A stretch of 64,000 bases of DNA from Clytia hemisphaerica. Lineage: Eukaryota > Cnidaria > Hydrozoa > Leptothecata > Clytiidae. Below are positions 22,301 through 32,844 of this stretch, one piece after another. The DNA is taken from positions 1,423,193 to 1,487,192 of the forward strand of contig CACVBU010000619.1 of the NCBI GenBank assembly GCA_902728285.1, written 5' to 3'. Both the position numbers and the translations under genes were made by a program. Position 1 is the first letter of the stretch, and every line of letters begins with the position of its first letter. The notes under the pieces are model-generated. The model was not told the DNA's origin. It saw only the letters and a list, made by a program, of their open reading frames with translations, and made no database searches.

Positions 22301-25300
22301 TACCCATTATAGAAAAATGAAAAAAAACTCCTTTAGAACCCCTGGAAATGCTCGTCCACTCCCCTGTATGGGTATAAAATGAAATGGCCCATTTGAACGC
22401 GAATTTTTAACAGAATTATTTAATTTTTACCTTATCAAGCCTATGATTTTGCTCGTACGCGAGAAGGTAGGGTATTTTTTTTCTTTCTGAAGCTTAGACG
22501 AAGGGGATAATTCAGTCTTCAAGGTTGGTACTTTTAGTGAGATATGTTCACTTTTTATTTAACCAATGGCATCTTTTGAGATCGCCCAATTCTTTCTGTC
22601 ATGTACCGGTAGGTCTATAATTAGGTGCACTGCGACCCATGCCGCCCTGTTTTTTGACCCCGCCCGTACAAAGTCGAGATTGGCATTTCTTTTCTTAGTA
22701 GGGGTTTGTACACGCATTTGAAATCAAAAAAAATATTTGAAAGATTTGAAGTTACAGAGTGATGGCATTTGATGGCATTTGATGGGTTAAAACAGAAAGT
22801 ACTTTAAAAATATAGTTCATGTTTTGTGTTTTCTGACCATTTATTTTAAAAGTGAGCGAAGACGAATTTGTGGCGAAGTTTGGACATTTGGTCATCATGT
22901 GTAATGCAACTGGTCAATATATTTGGAAGGATCAAATTTGCGATGGGAAAGAAGATTGTGTCAACAGTGAGGACGAAACGAACTGCAAAGAGTGTAAGTA
23001 CCCTTTGGATATCTTTTAGAAATTTTGAATATTCGCTATGAACAGCAATTCCAAGGAGATAATTTTTGAACTAACCGTTCAGCCTTCTGGTTTTCTGTCA
23101 AGAGTTAAGACACCCTCCTAGACTGTTTGTCTAACGCCCCTCCCCTTATATTTTCATCAAAATCTTTAGAAACTACCTTTGAATTTCCCTTGAAACTTAG
23201 GGATCACATTAAAAAATTTCCAGATTATTGCAGATACGATCAAGATAGATTTGGATACATATGGCCCACCACACAAGTAAACACCCAAAAGAATATTTCT
23301 TGTAAAGATGCCGTGATTACTTTGAAAGATAATTTTACAAAGATTGAAGGGCTAACAGGTATTCTCTTCTTTCAATTTGGGTGGGGTTTATAGACTTCCA
23401 GGCCATATTCTGAGCCCTCTTGGACCGTTCTCGAACTTTTGAATCCTAAGATTCCAAGGTCCTAATTTTCAAGTCTCATGTTAAAACTCTACCCTTCTAA
23501 CCTAAGTTGGGGCGCTTCCAAATCGATTATGGCTACCTATTAGATTTCGTGGGAATTTCCATTTTTCTCAAATATTCTGGCCGGTATTGTACGATGTTGT
23601 TGTTTTCGTTTACTTTAGGGAACTTTACAAGAAAATGCGAATTGAATGTGAATGGAGCATCAATGGAACGGACAGAGTGCGCATGCTCGTCTTTGATGCC
23701 ATTACCAAAACTTACTTTCAGGGTTTGTTTTTGTTATCAGTGTGTTTTAACGAATTAAGTATTTATTTCGATGGATTTCATTTCACGAGGAAGTTTAAAA
23801 ATTACTATCTTTTGTCAATAACACTACAATCATGGTCGAAATCTATTGAGAATTCAGCTTATTTCCGCGTTTTTTTAAATTTGGAGTTCGGGCGAGAAAG
23901 CCGATTTTGGGCCATCTCTCAAATTTAATCGGATATTTTAATTTGGCTCAGGTATGAGCCTTATTGGACCATTTTTGAACTTTTGGATCCTCAAGTCTTA
24001 AGTTAAAACTCAGAATTAACAAATTGTCTATTAAGTTTAAATTTAATTTTGAGATTTATCTCTGGGTTTGCTTTGTTTTTGATAGGTTGGCTAATGAAAA
24101 ATTATTGAGTGAGTTCTAGATTTTAAGCCAGCGAATTGTAATTATTTTCGTGACTTGGTCCGGAGAAATCACCGTTCGCCGGGCCTAATTACGACCCCTG
24201 CCTTTAAAGATATACCGGCCTGTCTATAAACTGAAAGAATTTGGAAATTAAACCGATCGATAACCACTCAAAGAATTCGGGAAAATAGTCGGAATTTTAT
24301 TTTTCAAGTAATGATATCAATACTCCCCAATAGAGATTTTCCATTCTATAATTCACATTTTGATTTTCTCCTGATATATAAATTGTTTGTAGGATATCAA
24401 CTCCACCTACCAATCCGTTCTTCAAGACGTGGAAGTAGTTTACCAACATGTGTTATCGTCACCAACCAATGAATGGCATTATCAGCAAATGTACCGTCTG
24501 ATGAATATCACTTTAAAGAAATTGATTCTGGACAGCTTGAATGGTGGACACAACGAAAAATGGAAGAATAAGACGGCCCCGATAATTGTGTTGATTATGG
24601 AGGTAGGATGAAATGTGATCACCATAATAAGTAGCGTGGAAACCAATTTAATGCTGAATCCTATATTTTTTATGACTTCGTTTGGCGATTGATTCATCTT
24701 AAATGTTTTGATCGCCGGGGCTTAGGTAACTTTGCGCTTGTATTATTATGTGTCTGGAGAATGCAGTTATTTTACGCGTTATACAATGATGACCTCTTAG
24801 TGCGTCAAAAGCGAGAAAATATTTTTGAGAGTTGAATAGATGGCGTAAACTACACAATTAAAAATATGTGTGTATATATGACCATTGAATTTTAAGCCAA
24901 AGGCTAGAGGTGAATCTTCAATCTTTCCCAGGCAAGGGAAAATAATGAAAAAAATTTACAACGGATTTTGGATGGCAGATGGAATGTAGCACTTTCTTTG
25001 TTTTCGAGTTTTACATTTTTTCGATGTCTGGCGGTAATCGTTACTTCCAGTCCAGTCTTAAAATGCATCGCTTGTTTTCATTTAGACTTGTAGTGCAATC
25101 CGAAAGAAATATTCGTTTTGTCCATACGAGAATGAAGAAGAAATCGATGCTATGGATCACATAGCTCACCATATACTCAACTTCGATATTTTCAGAAGGT
25201 AGGTTTTCACCAGATTCTTGAATTTCACACGAAGACTGAATTTACCGCTACCCTGGTGATCCGCTCTAATAATTTGGTCGCTAGGCTACAGGGGACTTTT

Positions 25301-28300
25301 TTCTGAGTTTGCGGGGACTGGTGCTACCATTTCTATTTCTATATTTTTGTGCGTTTGATTCTCGAATTTAATTAACATAGAATAAAAAAAGCTCCTAGAC
25401 AAGCTCCTGGTTTTAAATACTTGTATTTATTTATTTCAGCTTTAGAATTCAGTTCAACCCTTTTGTGACATCTCTAGTCAAAGCCCTTGGTGCAGAATTC
25501 TTCTTCGAGAAAAGATTGGTAAGAAAGTCAACATTTCATAAATTATTGACTGGTTAGCCCATCACTCATTACCGAGAACGATTTCAGAAATACTCCTAAG
25601 AAATGGACAAAAATCTTCAAATAACGTACTGTAAGGGTCTTTTCGCCTAAATTTACTCAAATTGTATTTTCTAAAAAGCGATGCATTGTGGGATTGTTTC
25701 GGGGGCATTACAATAGAACTCTCTTAGGAATTCCTCGAAGGAATTCTTTTGATACACCCCCGAAAAAATCCCACAATGCATCGCTGTTTTAGAAAAATCA
25801 AAAACTCCGCTGGTACGGTAGTTTTCAGATCGAGTGCATCCCCGGATTTTAACCTGACTGCGAGAACGCTTTTAATTTCTTGACGTTCTAGTCCTTAATG
25901 AAGAACGAAGATTTCGACCAACGGAGAAAAAATTCATTAAGTATTTACGGTGTCGGCAATCATAACGGAAGTGATATTACACTTGGTAACTCGGGTATGA
26001 AAGACAATTTGGTGAGTAAATTAATTAGAAACAGTATTTGATAATTTGAATAAGAAAATCAATATTTCAATTTCAAAATGTTTTTTAAATGAGCGCTAAA
26101 GTTGTTTGTTCTGAAAATAACGCATGGCTCATTCGACTATTAGGCTATTCGGTCACCGCCAACTTCGCGAATGTGTAACTTAGGTTGGGTAATCTGATCT
26201 AGACGGTAGGTTACTTTGAGCTGAAAGTAGGTGTGGCGCTCCACCTCAACATTCGATCTCCCAGGTCTAGCGGAAGTAGAAAAAGGGATAGACTCCCTCA
26301 CTCCTCACTCTCAGCTCCGCCGACGGCTACAAGATGAATATATTACTTACCTTAATTTTGATTGGTTTGTTTCAGAGTCGTCGGCAAAATAATCAATTAT
26401 TGGCTATTATTTTTTTTTCGAGCCTTGACTAGTAATTCTATTTCAGCCGGCAAAGATAAGACATCTGGATGAAATCAGCTGGAGTTGGCTGGTGATTAGC
26501 TTATCTTAATTTAGCAAAGGACCATGCTGAAAGGCTGTTAAATGTAACACAGTTTTTTAAACTGAATTACTGCATTCCAATGTTATATTATAGTGATTCA
26601 TATTTTACAGAACACTGTGGGCCAATCAAATCACGAAAGAAAGACAGATCTGGACATGTTGGAAGAAGTCATTTCCGCCATCAACATCGCAGCGTTGGTA
26701 CTGGGACTAATCATTTTTCGAATTATCAGGTAACTGGATGTGTAAATGAAAGTTTTGTGAACAGTGCAGGTTTTTTTCGACCGCTGGTGTGCTGCGAAAA
26801 TGTCGTGGTAAAAAACATTCTCAACTTCAATTAAACTAGAATCTGCCAATGTCAGTGCGTTCCAAGTCTTTTGGGATAGCCTTGAAGACTTCAAAAATTA
26901 AAGAAAATTTCTGCTAAAAAAAATTGTACCGGCATCTTTTAGCCTCGCCTAAATGTCATTCTTTTTTTATAATAAATTTAATTTTTTTAGGAAAAACACA
27001 TTAAAGATTTTCATCCACCAAAATTTAATGCTATCATTTTTACTGAAAGCCATCACTTACAAGATTCCACTTTGGTTTGTCGAAGATTTAGAGACGAAGT
27101 CAAATGTAAGTGGTGTAGGCCTTCCCAAATGAGAACTTATCAGGCGAGAAGAGTTTTGGGAAAGTGATCAAAATCTTGTTTTAAGTGGATTAATTTTTCA
27201 ACTACGAAAAGGCTTTTCCGGTCTATTTTAGCAGGGCTCTGACAGAATTAATTCATTTCCGATGATTTTACTTCAAATTTATTTCCCGGGTAAGGTTCAA
27301 TAAAAGTTTAAGAAAAATTTGGAATCAAACCACTTTTTTTGTTCACTGATCTCAGTGTGGTTAAAGATGTGAGCCAATTTAAAGAGAGCGTAAAAATGAC
27401 GGTGATACAATGTCTTGGTATCTGTAAAGAATCCCTTTCATTTCAGGCTGGTTGTTTTGCAGTATCGATTTTGTCGTACTTTTTCACTTTGTCAACATTT
27501 TCATGGATGATGGTTGAAGGAATCAATATCATCATCATTGTTGTTTTTGTTTTCAAAGGAAATCGAAATTACCACAAACAATATCTAGCCATCGGTTATG
27601 GTAAATTTCATACTTTATTGAGCACTTGGAAAATGAAGTGTATGGTATGTGTGGGTGTAAAGAGGAGATTTTAATGGCAAAATAATCATGTATAATCATG
27701 TAACAATACTCGAGTGTAGGCTACTTTAAGCGCGAATTTTATTATATTGACCTTTCTTGCAGTTTCTTTGAATTCTATTTTCAGGATTTCCAATTGTGAT
27801 GACCGGAACCTTTGTTGCAATTTTTCACCAACAATTCAAGGATGCTATAAAGTAAGTTTGTTAATTTAACTTTGGTATAGGAATCTTGTTAATATTTATT
27901 AACTTTTTGATAGAATTAACCCTCGAATAAGTGGCCATTTAACTATTCTCAAATCTTGTTTTGTAGGTGTACAATTTTGGATGGAGTATATCAGTGGCTT
28001 TTAAGAGGACCAATGACTTTCATTCTGGTGGTATGTTGGGTATTTTTTCATCCTTTTTTGGTCAGAGTAGCTCCTTCTTTCTGGTCATTTTCCCATCCCT
28101 GCCCCTCCTTGATGGCTCGAGACTTTAGTTTAGTAGTCAAGAAAGTCCTGAATCTAAATTCCAAAAAAAAAACAAGGAAGGAAGGGTAGCATTCACCAAG
28201 AGAATCTTTTATTTTTAGATGCTTAAGTTATATTTAAAGCAAAGCTCCCCCCAGGTGGTCAAGATTTTTAGCGATTTTCGTGGTCGTGATGGCGCGATCG

Positions 28301-29846
28301 ATAATATCATTAATATCACATTTCTCTATTAGGAAGAATTTCTGCCATCCGGAATGTGGCTTTTAGAACGGGTATTTTGAAAACCCTTTTTCCTTCTTTT
28401 ATTTAGATCAATTTAGTCTTTTTCATTCTCATCCTTGCCAAGATCCGTAAATCAGCCGTCAAAAGAAAATCCATGGTATCAAGATCAACGAGTGCTGAAA
28501 ACAAGTAGGTCATGTAATGGATGTCCGAAAAAAGAATTCTTTTTCTTATACTTTGCTAACATCAAGCAAACAGCTCAAGTGGGTTAGGAATCGCCAGATA
28601 TTCCAAGGTATTTCAACTATGTTTACAGAAAAAGTTGGCAATCTGAGCTCTATATTTAAGATTTTTCTTAACAAATTACCTTATCGGGGAAAAAAATGTC
28701 GGAGTTTTATTTAGTCGGGGTTTTTTTTCGTCGGAGAAAAATTTCGTCACCTAGAGGCATTTTCGTCACTTTCCCTCGACCAAAATTTCAAATTCGCCAC
28801 TTTTCTCCGACGAAATTTACAATTTAGTCAATTTCAACCAACTAAATTGTCCAAATGAAATGGTTTCCTTCACTAGCTCGAAAAAAGATCTTGTAATTCG
28901 ACGTTTAAAACACTAAGTTCGGTTATTAAAGGTGTAAAAAATTTAGATTTTAATTTTGGTTGGGGTTCAAAAAATTGGGTAAAAGTTTTGGTCGGGGATA
29001 AAAAAATCGGGTAAAAGTTTTGGTCGGGTGAGAAAATATCAGGGAAAAAATTCGTGGGGGGGAAATTTCGTCACCCCTTCAAAATTTTAATCACTTTCCC
29101 CCGATATTTTTTTCCCCGATAAAGTATTCGCGCATCTTGCAATTTCTGGGATATTTTCTGAGTGTTTTTGACGATTAAAGTGAGTTTATTCTGCGCGAAA
29201 ATAAAAGGCGCGCGAAAATTAATGGAATTAAGGTAATCGGTATTAATCAGGAGAATAAAATGGCATAAGAAGTAATAAAAGCTTTTGTTTAGCTACAGTT
29301 TTTAAAAAATTCTTTTAGATCTAGCCCGAAGACGTTTTTGGTGTTAGTGCCATTACTCGGGATACCATTTATATTGGCACCCTTCGTTGAATACAACATT
29401 TATATCGCTTACACTTTCGTCATCATGAACGGACTTACGGTATGTGAAAATTTGTCTTTCTCGACTATTTCTAACTTTGTCTTAAAATCTAAGTTTTTTA
29501 AAAGTGAATCTATGTGTGGAATTCTTTCGTTGAATTGATTAAAAATCAATAATAAATCAGAGGCCATTTTTTAAAATTTTAACAATCAATTACTTTCTCG
29601 TTTCAGGGTGTTTACATTTTTGTCGGTCACGTCATTTTGGACGAATCAATCACAAAAGATTTACGAAAACGATATTTTGAACCAGCCAAAGGAAAGTTTT
29701 TTGGTGTCTCTTGTTTATGCTTTGACAAGAGAACGAAAGAGAATTCATCTAACAAACCAAACACAGCTGAATCTTCTTCAGAAAATAAATGTCAAGATTC
29801 AGAAGTTAATAAACGTGAAGGCAACCATGCAAACACCGAAAAATGA
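19344..29846 (+). CDS. Family-B (adhesion/secretin-like) seven-TM receptor with Cys-rich and LDLa ectodomain
   Basis: A cell-surface receptor of about 998 aa in 21 exons: 19344-19431, 20075-20620, 20974-21192, 21876-22040, 22853-22993, 23224-23358, 23619-23722, 24393-24602, 24932-24985, 25086-25198, 25440-25518, 25892-26011, 26447-26491, 26611-26729, 26991-27105, 27447-27600, 27785-27851, 27967-28030, 28406-28504, 29319-29439, 29607-29846. Signal peptide (residues 1-25), VWC-like Cys-rich region (about 30-335), LDLa (about 340-386; CDGKEDCVNSEDETNC), hormone-receptor-like module (YIWPTT...CELNVNGASMERTECAC), a helical GAIN-like stretch, then 7TM with family-B marks: IHQNLMLSF (TM2), FSWMMVEG (TM3), LLGIPFILAPF (TM6) and LTGVYIFVGHVI (TM7). 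The Cys/Trp-rich GPS normally before TM1 is not seen. Exon 19 needs one base fewer at about 28439-28441 (GCCAAAG) to read through. The donors after exons 9 and 13 are weak. Ligand unknown. Confidence 0.88.
19769..19995. mobile_element. Degenerate element of the GGGGCGTTTATTCGAAG family
   Basis: The right end GGGGGCGTTTATTCGAAGTG followed by ATACGGTA matches the right end of the element at 34711-35117, as does the internal GTATATCCAAGTTTTCCTT block. The left end (TACCTTATTACACTC) is diverged. Lies in intron 1 of the receptor gene. Confidence 0.6.
20822..20926. mobile_element. 105-bp foldback element with CTTATCGGCCC ends
   Basis: Perfect inverted ends CTTATCGGCCC / GGGCCGATAAG, with internal GGCCGGCGTAA repeats in both orientations. 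Non-coding; lies in intron 2 of the receptor gene. The TTATCGG termini resemble those at 28681-29122. Confidence 0.75.
21605..21745 (-). mobile_element. tRNA-derived SINE-like sequence
   Basis: The minus strand has an A-box-like ATGGTAGAGCAAATGCC and, about 30 nt later, a B-box-like GGTTGTGAGTTCGAGTCTCA, the spacing and motifs of an internal RNA polymerase III promoter. No complete tRNA cloverleaf or matching acceptor stem is apparent, so this is read as a SINE head rather than a working tRNA gene. Lies in intron 3 of the receptor gene. Confidence 0.6.
23395..23520 (+). repeat. Dispersed repeat family A, copy in receptor intron 6
   Basis: Blocks GAACTTTTGAATCCTAAGAT and AGTCTCATGTTAAAACTCTA in family order. 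It begins within 40 bp of the exon 6 donor. Confidence 0.6.
23810..24020 (+). repeat. Dispersed repeat family A, second copy in the receptor gene
   Basis: It contains ACTACAATCATGGTCGAAAT, GTTCGGGCGAGAAAG and TTATTGGACCATTTTTGAAC in the order also found at 46920-47290. It lies in intron 7, between the hormone-receptor-like module and the GAIN-like exons. Confidence 0.65.
25664..25798. repeat. Hairpin with 40-bp arms in receptor intron 11
   Basis: The left arm contains GCGATGCATTGTGGGATTGT and TTCGGGGG. The right arm contains CCCCCGAAAAAATCCCACAA and TGCATCGC. They are reverse complements with few mismatches, joined by about 50 bp. Confidence 0.8.
26815..26940 (+). repeat. Dispersed repeat family B, copy in receptor intron 14
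   Basis: CATTCTCAACTTCAATTAAA, CTAGAATCTGCCAATGTCAG and GCCTTGAAGACTTCAAAAAT follow the same order as the copy at 12010-12160. Confidence 0.5.
28681..29122. mobile_element. TIR element with TTATCGGGGAAAAAAATGTC ends
   Basis: TTATCGGGGAAAAAAATGTC is the inverted copy of the right end (GATATTTTTTTCCCCGATAA) with one mismatch. The interior carries tandem-like GTCGGGG and TTTTGGTCGGG motifs. Non-coding; lies in the intron between receptor exons 19 and 20. Confidence 0.8.
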
Positions 29847-29858
29847 CATGATGAAGGA

Positions 29859-29864
29859 AATAAA
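29859..29864 (+). terminator. Polyadenylation signal of the receptor gene
   Basis: AATAAA begins 12 bp after the TGA stop of the receptor gene, giving a very short 3' UTR if used. Confidence 0.5.
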
Positions 29865-30221
29865 GACTAATTAGACACTGAGCTGTTATACTTCGTATCA
29901 CACTATTCTATGTCACTGGTATACGTTGCCTAGGACAGCGATGAGTTGTTCTCGCTTCGAGCAATAATTTCTTCCAAATCGAGCAAATTTTATGAAAGAC
30001 TCGAGGATGTGTTTGAAAATTGACTCATCTGAATCGTCAAAATTACAGTGGCTTGACTCAACGACTTATATATTTAGAAGTCGTTGCTGGACTTTAGCCT
30101 TGTGATAGACCTTTGGTAATCTTATAAAAATAATGTACAATAATCGAGGCCTAAAACTTTACTTTTTCTTATAAAATGACATATAGAAAATGTTGACCCA
30201 TTTTTCTCGGTGCAAAATTTG

Positions 30222-30529
30222 TACTCTTAGGTGCCAAATAAACGGGGGGGTTCGAATAAACGGGGGGGTTGGAAAAATTTTTCAAATAAAATAAACGGGG
30301 GGGGGCCTAATTACCGGGGGGGTTGGAAAATGGACTTTTAAAAACCCTAAAAAGGGTCAAAATAGACCAAATTTAGGCTTTATAGAGTAAAACAAGAAAC
30401 TTTCCTTTTGGGAGCTGGGAATTTTTTCAAAAATTTATAAACGGGGGGGTCCTAATAACGTCCGGGGGGGTTGGAAAAAAACCAAAAACTAACAAGCGGG
30501 GGGGGCCGTTTATTTGGCACCTAAGAGTA
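30222..30529. mobile_element. G-tract foldback element between convergent genes
   Basis: Perfect inverted ends TACTCTTAGGTGCCAAATAA continuing to ACGG. The interior repeats blocks such as AATAAACGGGGGGGTT and CCTAATAACGTCCGGGGG, with seven separate runs of six or more G on the + strand. A related element with the same architecture is at 40734-40990. It sits between the stop codons of the receptor and the protease. Confidence 0.85.
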
Positions 30530-30596
30530 AATAGGATAATATATCGAAATGTGAGTAAAAACACGTGGAAAAAATTTTGACGAAATAAATTTAATA

Positions 30597-30602
30597 TTTA
30601 TT
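30597..30602 (-). terminator. Polyadenylation signal of the serine protease gene
   Basis: AATAAA on the minus strand, about 35 bp after the protease stop codon. Confidence 0.5.
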
Positions 30603-30636
30603 AATGGTATATTTTCAGGTGAAAATTAATCTTTTT

Positions 30637-32844
30637 TCACAATCCTGGTACATATTGTTTGATCCAAGGCATGTACTTATTGACTGGAGCGTAAGCTGTA
30701 TAGTATTTACAATAAGTGTGAACATAACTAGCCACACCCTCCAATCTCCATTGACCGCTTGGAAGTTGACAAACTAATGGACCACCAGAGTCACCTTGAC
30801 ATGCATTTGGTTGTTGCTTACCTGAAAAGGAAAAATAACACTCTAAGAAACACCCTGTTTGTGTAATCCAAATGGAGAATGGTCTGTTTGAAATTGGTGA
30901 GATTACAAATCCCATTATTTAAAAACTTCTCCAAAATCAAGTCAGGATACTCAAAGTTACAGTCTTTTTCCCAGTGAGTTTTACAATCGGGTTAAAATCT
31001 CCCCGGGACGATCTCAAGTCAGATGTTCCATTGAACGAAAGATATCTGAAAAACACTTTTAAAAGTTTGAGTCGGTCTTCAATGTTTGACAAAAGTTAAG
31101 ACTAAATATATCTCCTACCCTCAGATGTTTTGGTGAATCCGTTACCAACACAGACAACTTCTTTGTTGTTATGGCAACCTTGATGTGGTGTACCAACCAC
31201 TGGGAGGATGGTCTGTTGAAGTTTTGATGCGGTATTGGAGCTTGGGAATTTGGTAATGCCCCATCCTATAGTAAAAGAAAAATATTGGAAGCTTTTTTTT
31301 CTCAAAATTGTTTGCTGTATCAGTGACTTCTGAGTGTACACCTGTTGTCTGTAACGAGGAAATGAACGGGGCCCGGGACTAGTTTATCATTTTAGAGGGA
31401 AATTCTTAACTAAACCAGTAGTTTATTTATGAAAATGCCTGTATAAGACCACCAGCTAACAGATTGACGTACCTAGATGTCTAATTTTTATATAAAACCA
31501 TTTAAAAGTTCAAAACATTTTTGGGTTTTAATTAAGCCTAAAATTAGTTTTTTAAATAGTTTTTTCTTTTCAATATCTTTTTGAGCTCGCATAGCCTTAA
31601 TGTTCTAAGGATATTCTCAGATTCTCGGCCTCGAAGCTTTAGGTGCACCATTACCTGCAACCACACATTTCAAATCTTTTGGTGGATAACTTCCTTCATT
31701 GGGGAGACAGGGTGTCACAACACGATCATTGAACATTGCTGGTGTCTCCAGCTCCAGAAGAGCGATATCTGCCATCATCACACGTGTATCATAATCCTTG
31801 TGTATGATGAAACGTTTCACTTTGATTGTTTGTTGTTTAGGTTCCGATTTGGTGATATCGTGAGCTCCCAGTGTCACGGTAAACGCGTCCATAGCATTTG
31901 GCATGTTCTTCAGTGGTTGAACACAATGACTGGCTGCTAGAACCTGAAATATAAAGTTTTCTAAAATCTTAAGGGGCTATTCTATTGCTGGACCAATCAC
32001 TCCTTAAATAATAGAAATTAAAGAGTTCGCTGTGTAGCTAAGCCTTATACATGGATTGTTAATGGGGCAGCTTGTATTGAACGAAGATTTCAATGAAAGA
32101 TCACACTTATTGTCAACTTCGGCATTTCCAAGGGATTCAGACGACTCACCCATTTTGGTGTCAAAATGGTAGCTCCACAGAAATGTTTTCCTTGAAGTTG
32201 GAGAGAGGCGATCCATGGCCAAGCTCCTTCTTTCGCTTCGACACCGTTGACAATTCGACTTTGTGAAACTTTGGAGATACCGCACTTCTCGTTACAAAGA
32301 TTACATGTTTCAGCGCATTTCTGTTTACCCTCCGCTTTGTAGCACATATCCTTCTGAGTAAACTTCTTCTTTCTCCAGCATGTCAAATCCCAACTTTCAT
32401 TTTCACATTTGTCAGCTCCATCTGATACATTCAAGGAAGAAAAAGTTCAACCAAAGTGAATACTAGGATAAAACATTTTAATTCTAGCTTTTGCACATTT
32501 TGTCCTCACAGTATTATTGGGGGGGGGTCCATTATGTATTCTAATGAGGTAGAGTAAAAAGCAAAGCCTTAGTAATCCAATAAGTAACTCAAATTTCCGG
32601 GTCAGGGCTTTAAATTTCTGAAAAATTTACTTTGACCATCCCTGGTATTAAACCATATTTATGCTTATTGGGTCGAGGGCTATCCTTTGCCATGCTTAGA
32701 TTATATAAAAGCTTTTACTTTACGAGATAGTGAAAAAAATTGACAAATTTCAGGGCTCAAGCCTTACCAACGTAGTATTAAAGACTCACATGAAAGTGCA
32801 ATGAAAGCTGCCAGCAATCCACAGATGATATATAACCTTCCCAT
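30637..32844 (-). CDS. Secreted ShKT-domain S1 serine protease, elastase-like pocket
   Basis: Secreted zymogen of 315 aa. Exons on the minus strand: 32844-32790, 32421-32150, 31943-31655, 31265-31119, 30821-30637; all GT-AG. Residues 1-18 are a signal peptide. A ShKT-type six-Cys module covers residues 24-61 (C24, 33, 45, 54, 58, 61). C65 could tether the propeptide to the catalytic domain. Activation would cut after R74 (SQSR|IVNG). The catalytic triad is H115 (LAASHC), D168 (ADIALLELE) and S266 (GDSGGP). The S1 pocket has N260 at the position of Asp189 in trypsin, with V and T at the 216 and 226 positions by motif alignment, as in elastase; trypsin specificity is therefore unlikely. ShKT+trypsin fusions are known from cnidarians and other invertebrates. 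Role unknown: digestion, defence or matrix processing are possible. Confidence 0.93.

Noticed and set aside
23587-23720. Alternative frame of receptor exon 7 (MRIECEWSING...)
   Set aside because: The phase from exon 6 requires the other frame, which also supplies the Cys pattern expected after the WPTT motif.
27339-27446. Upstream extension of the TM3 exon of the receptor
   Set aside because: Its frame does not match the phase of exon 15. The strong acceptor TTTCATTTCAG at 27446 joins exon 15 directly to AGCFAVSILSYF with the correct phase and homology.
31581-31940. Plus-strand open frame opposite the protease catalytic exon
   Set aside because: Shadow of a well-supported minus-strand exon.
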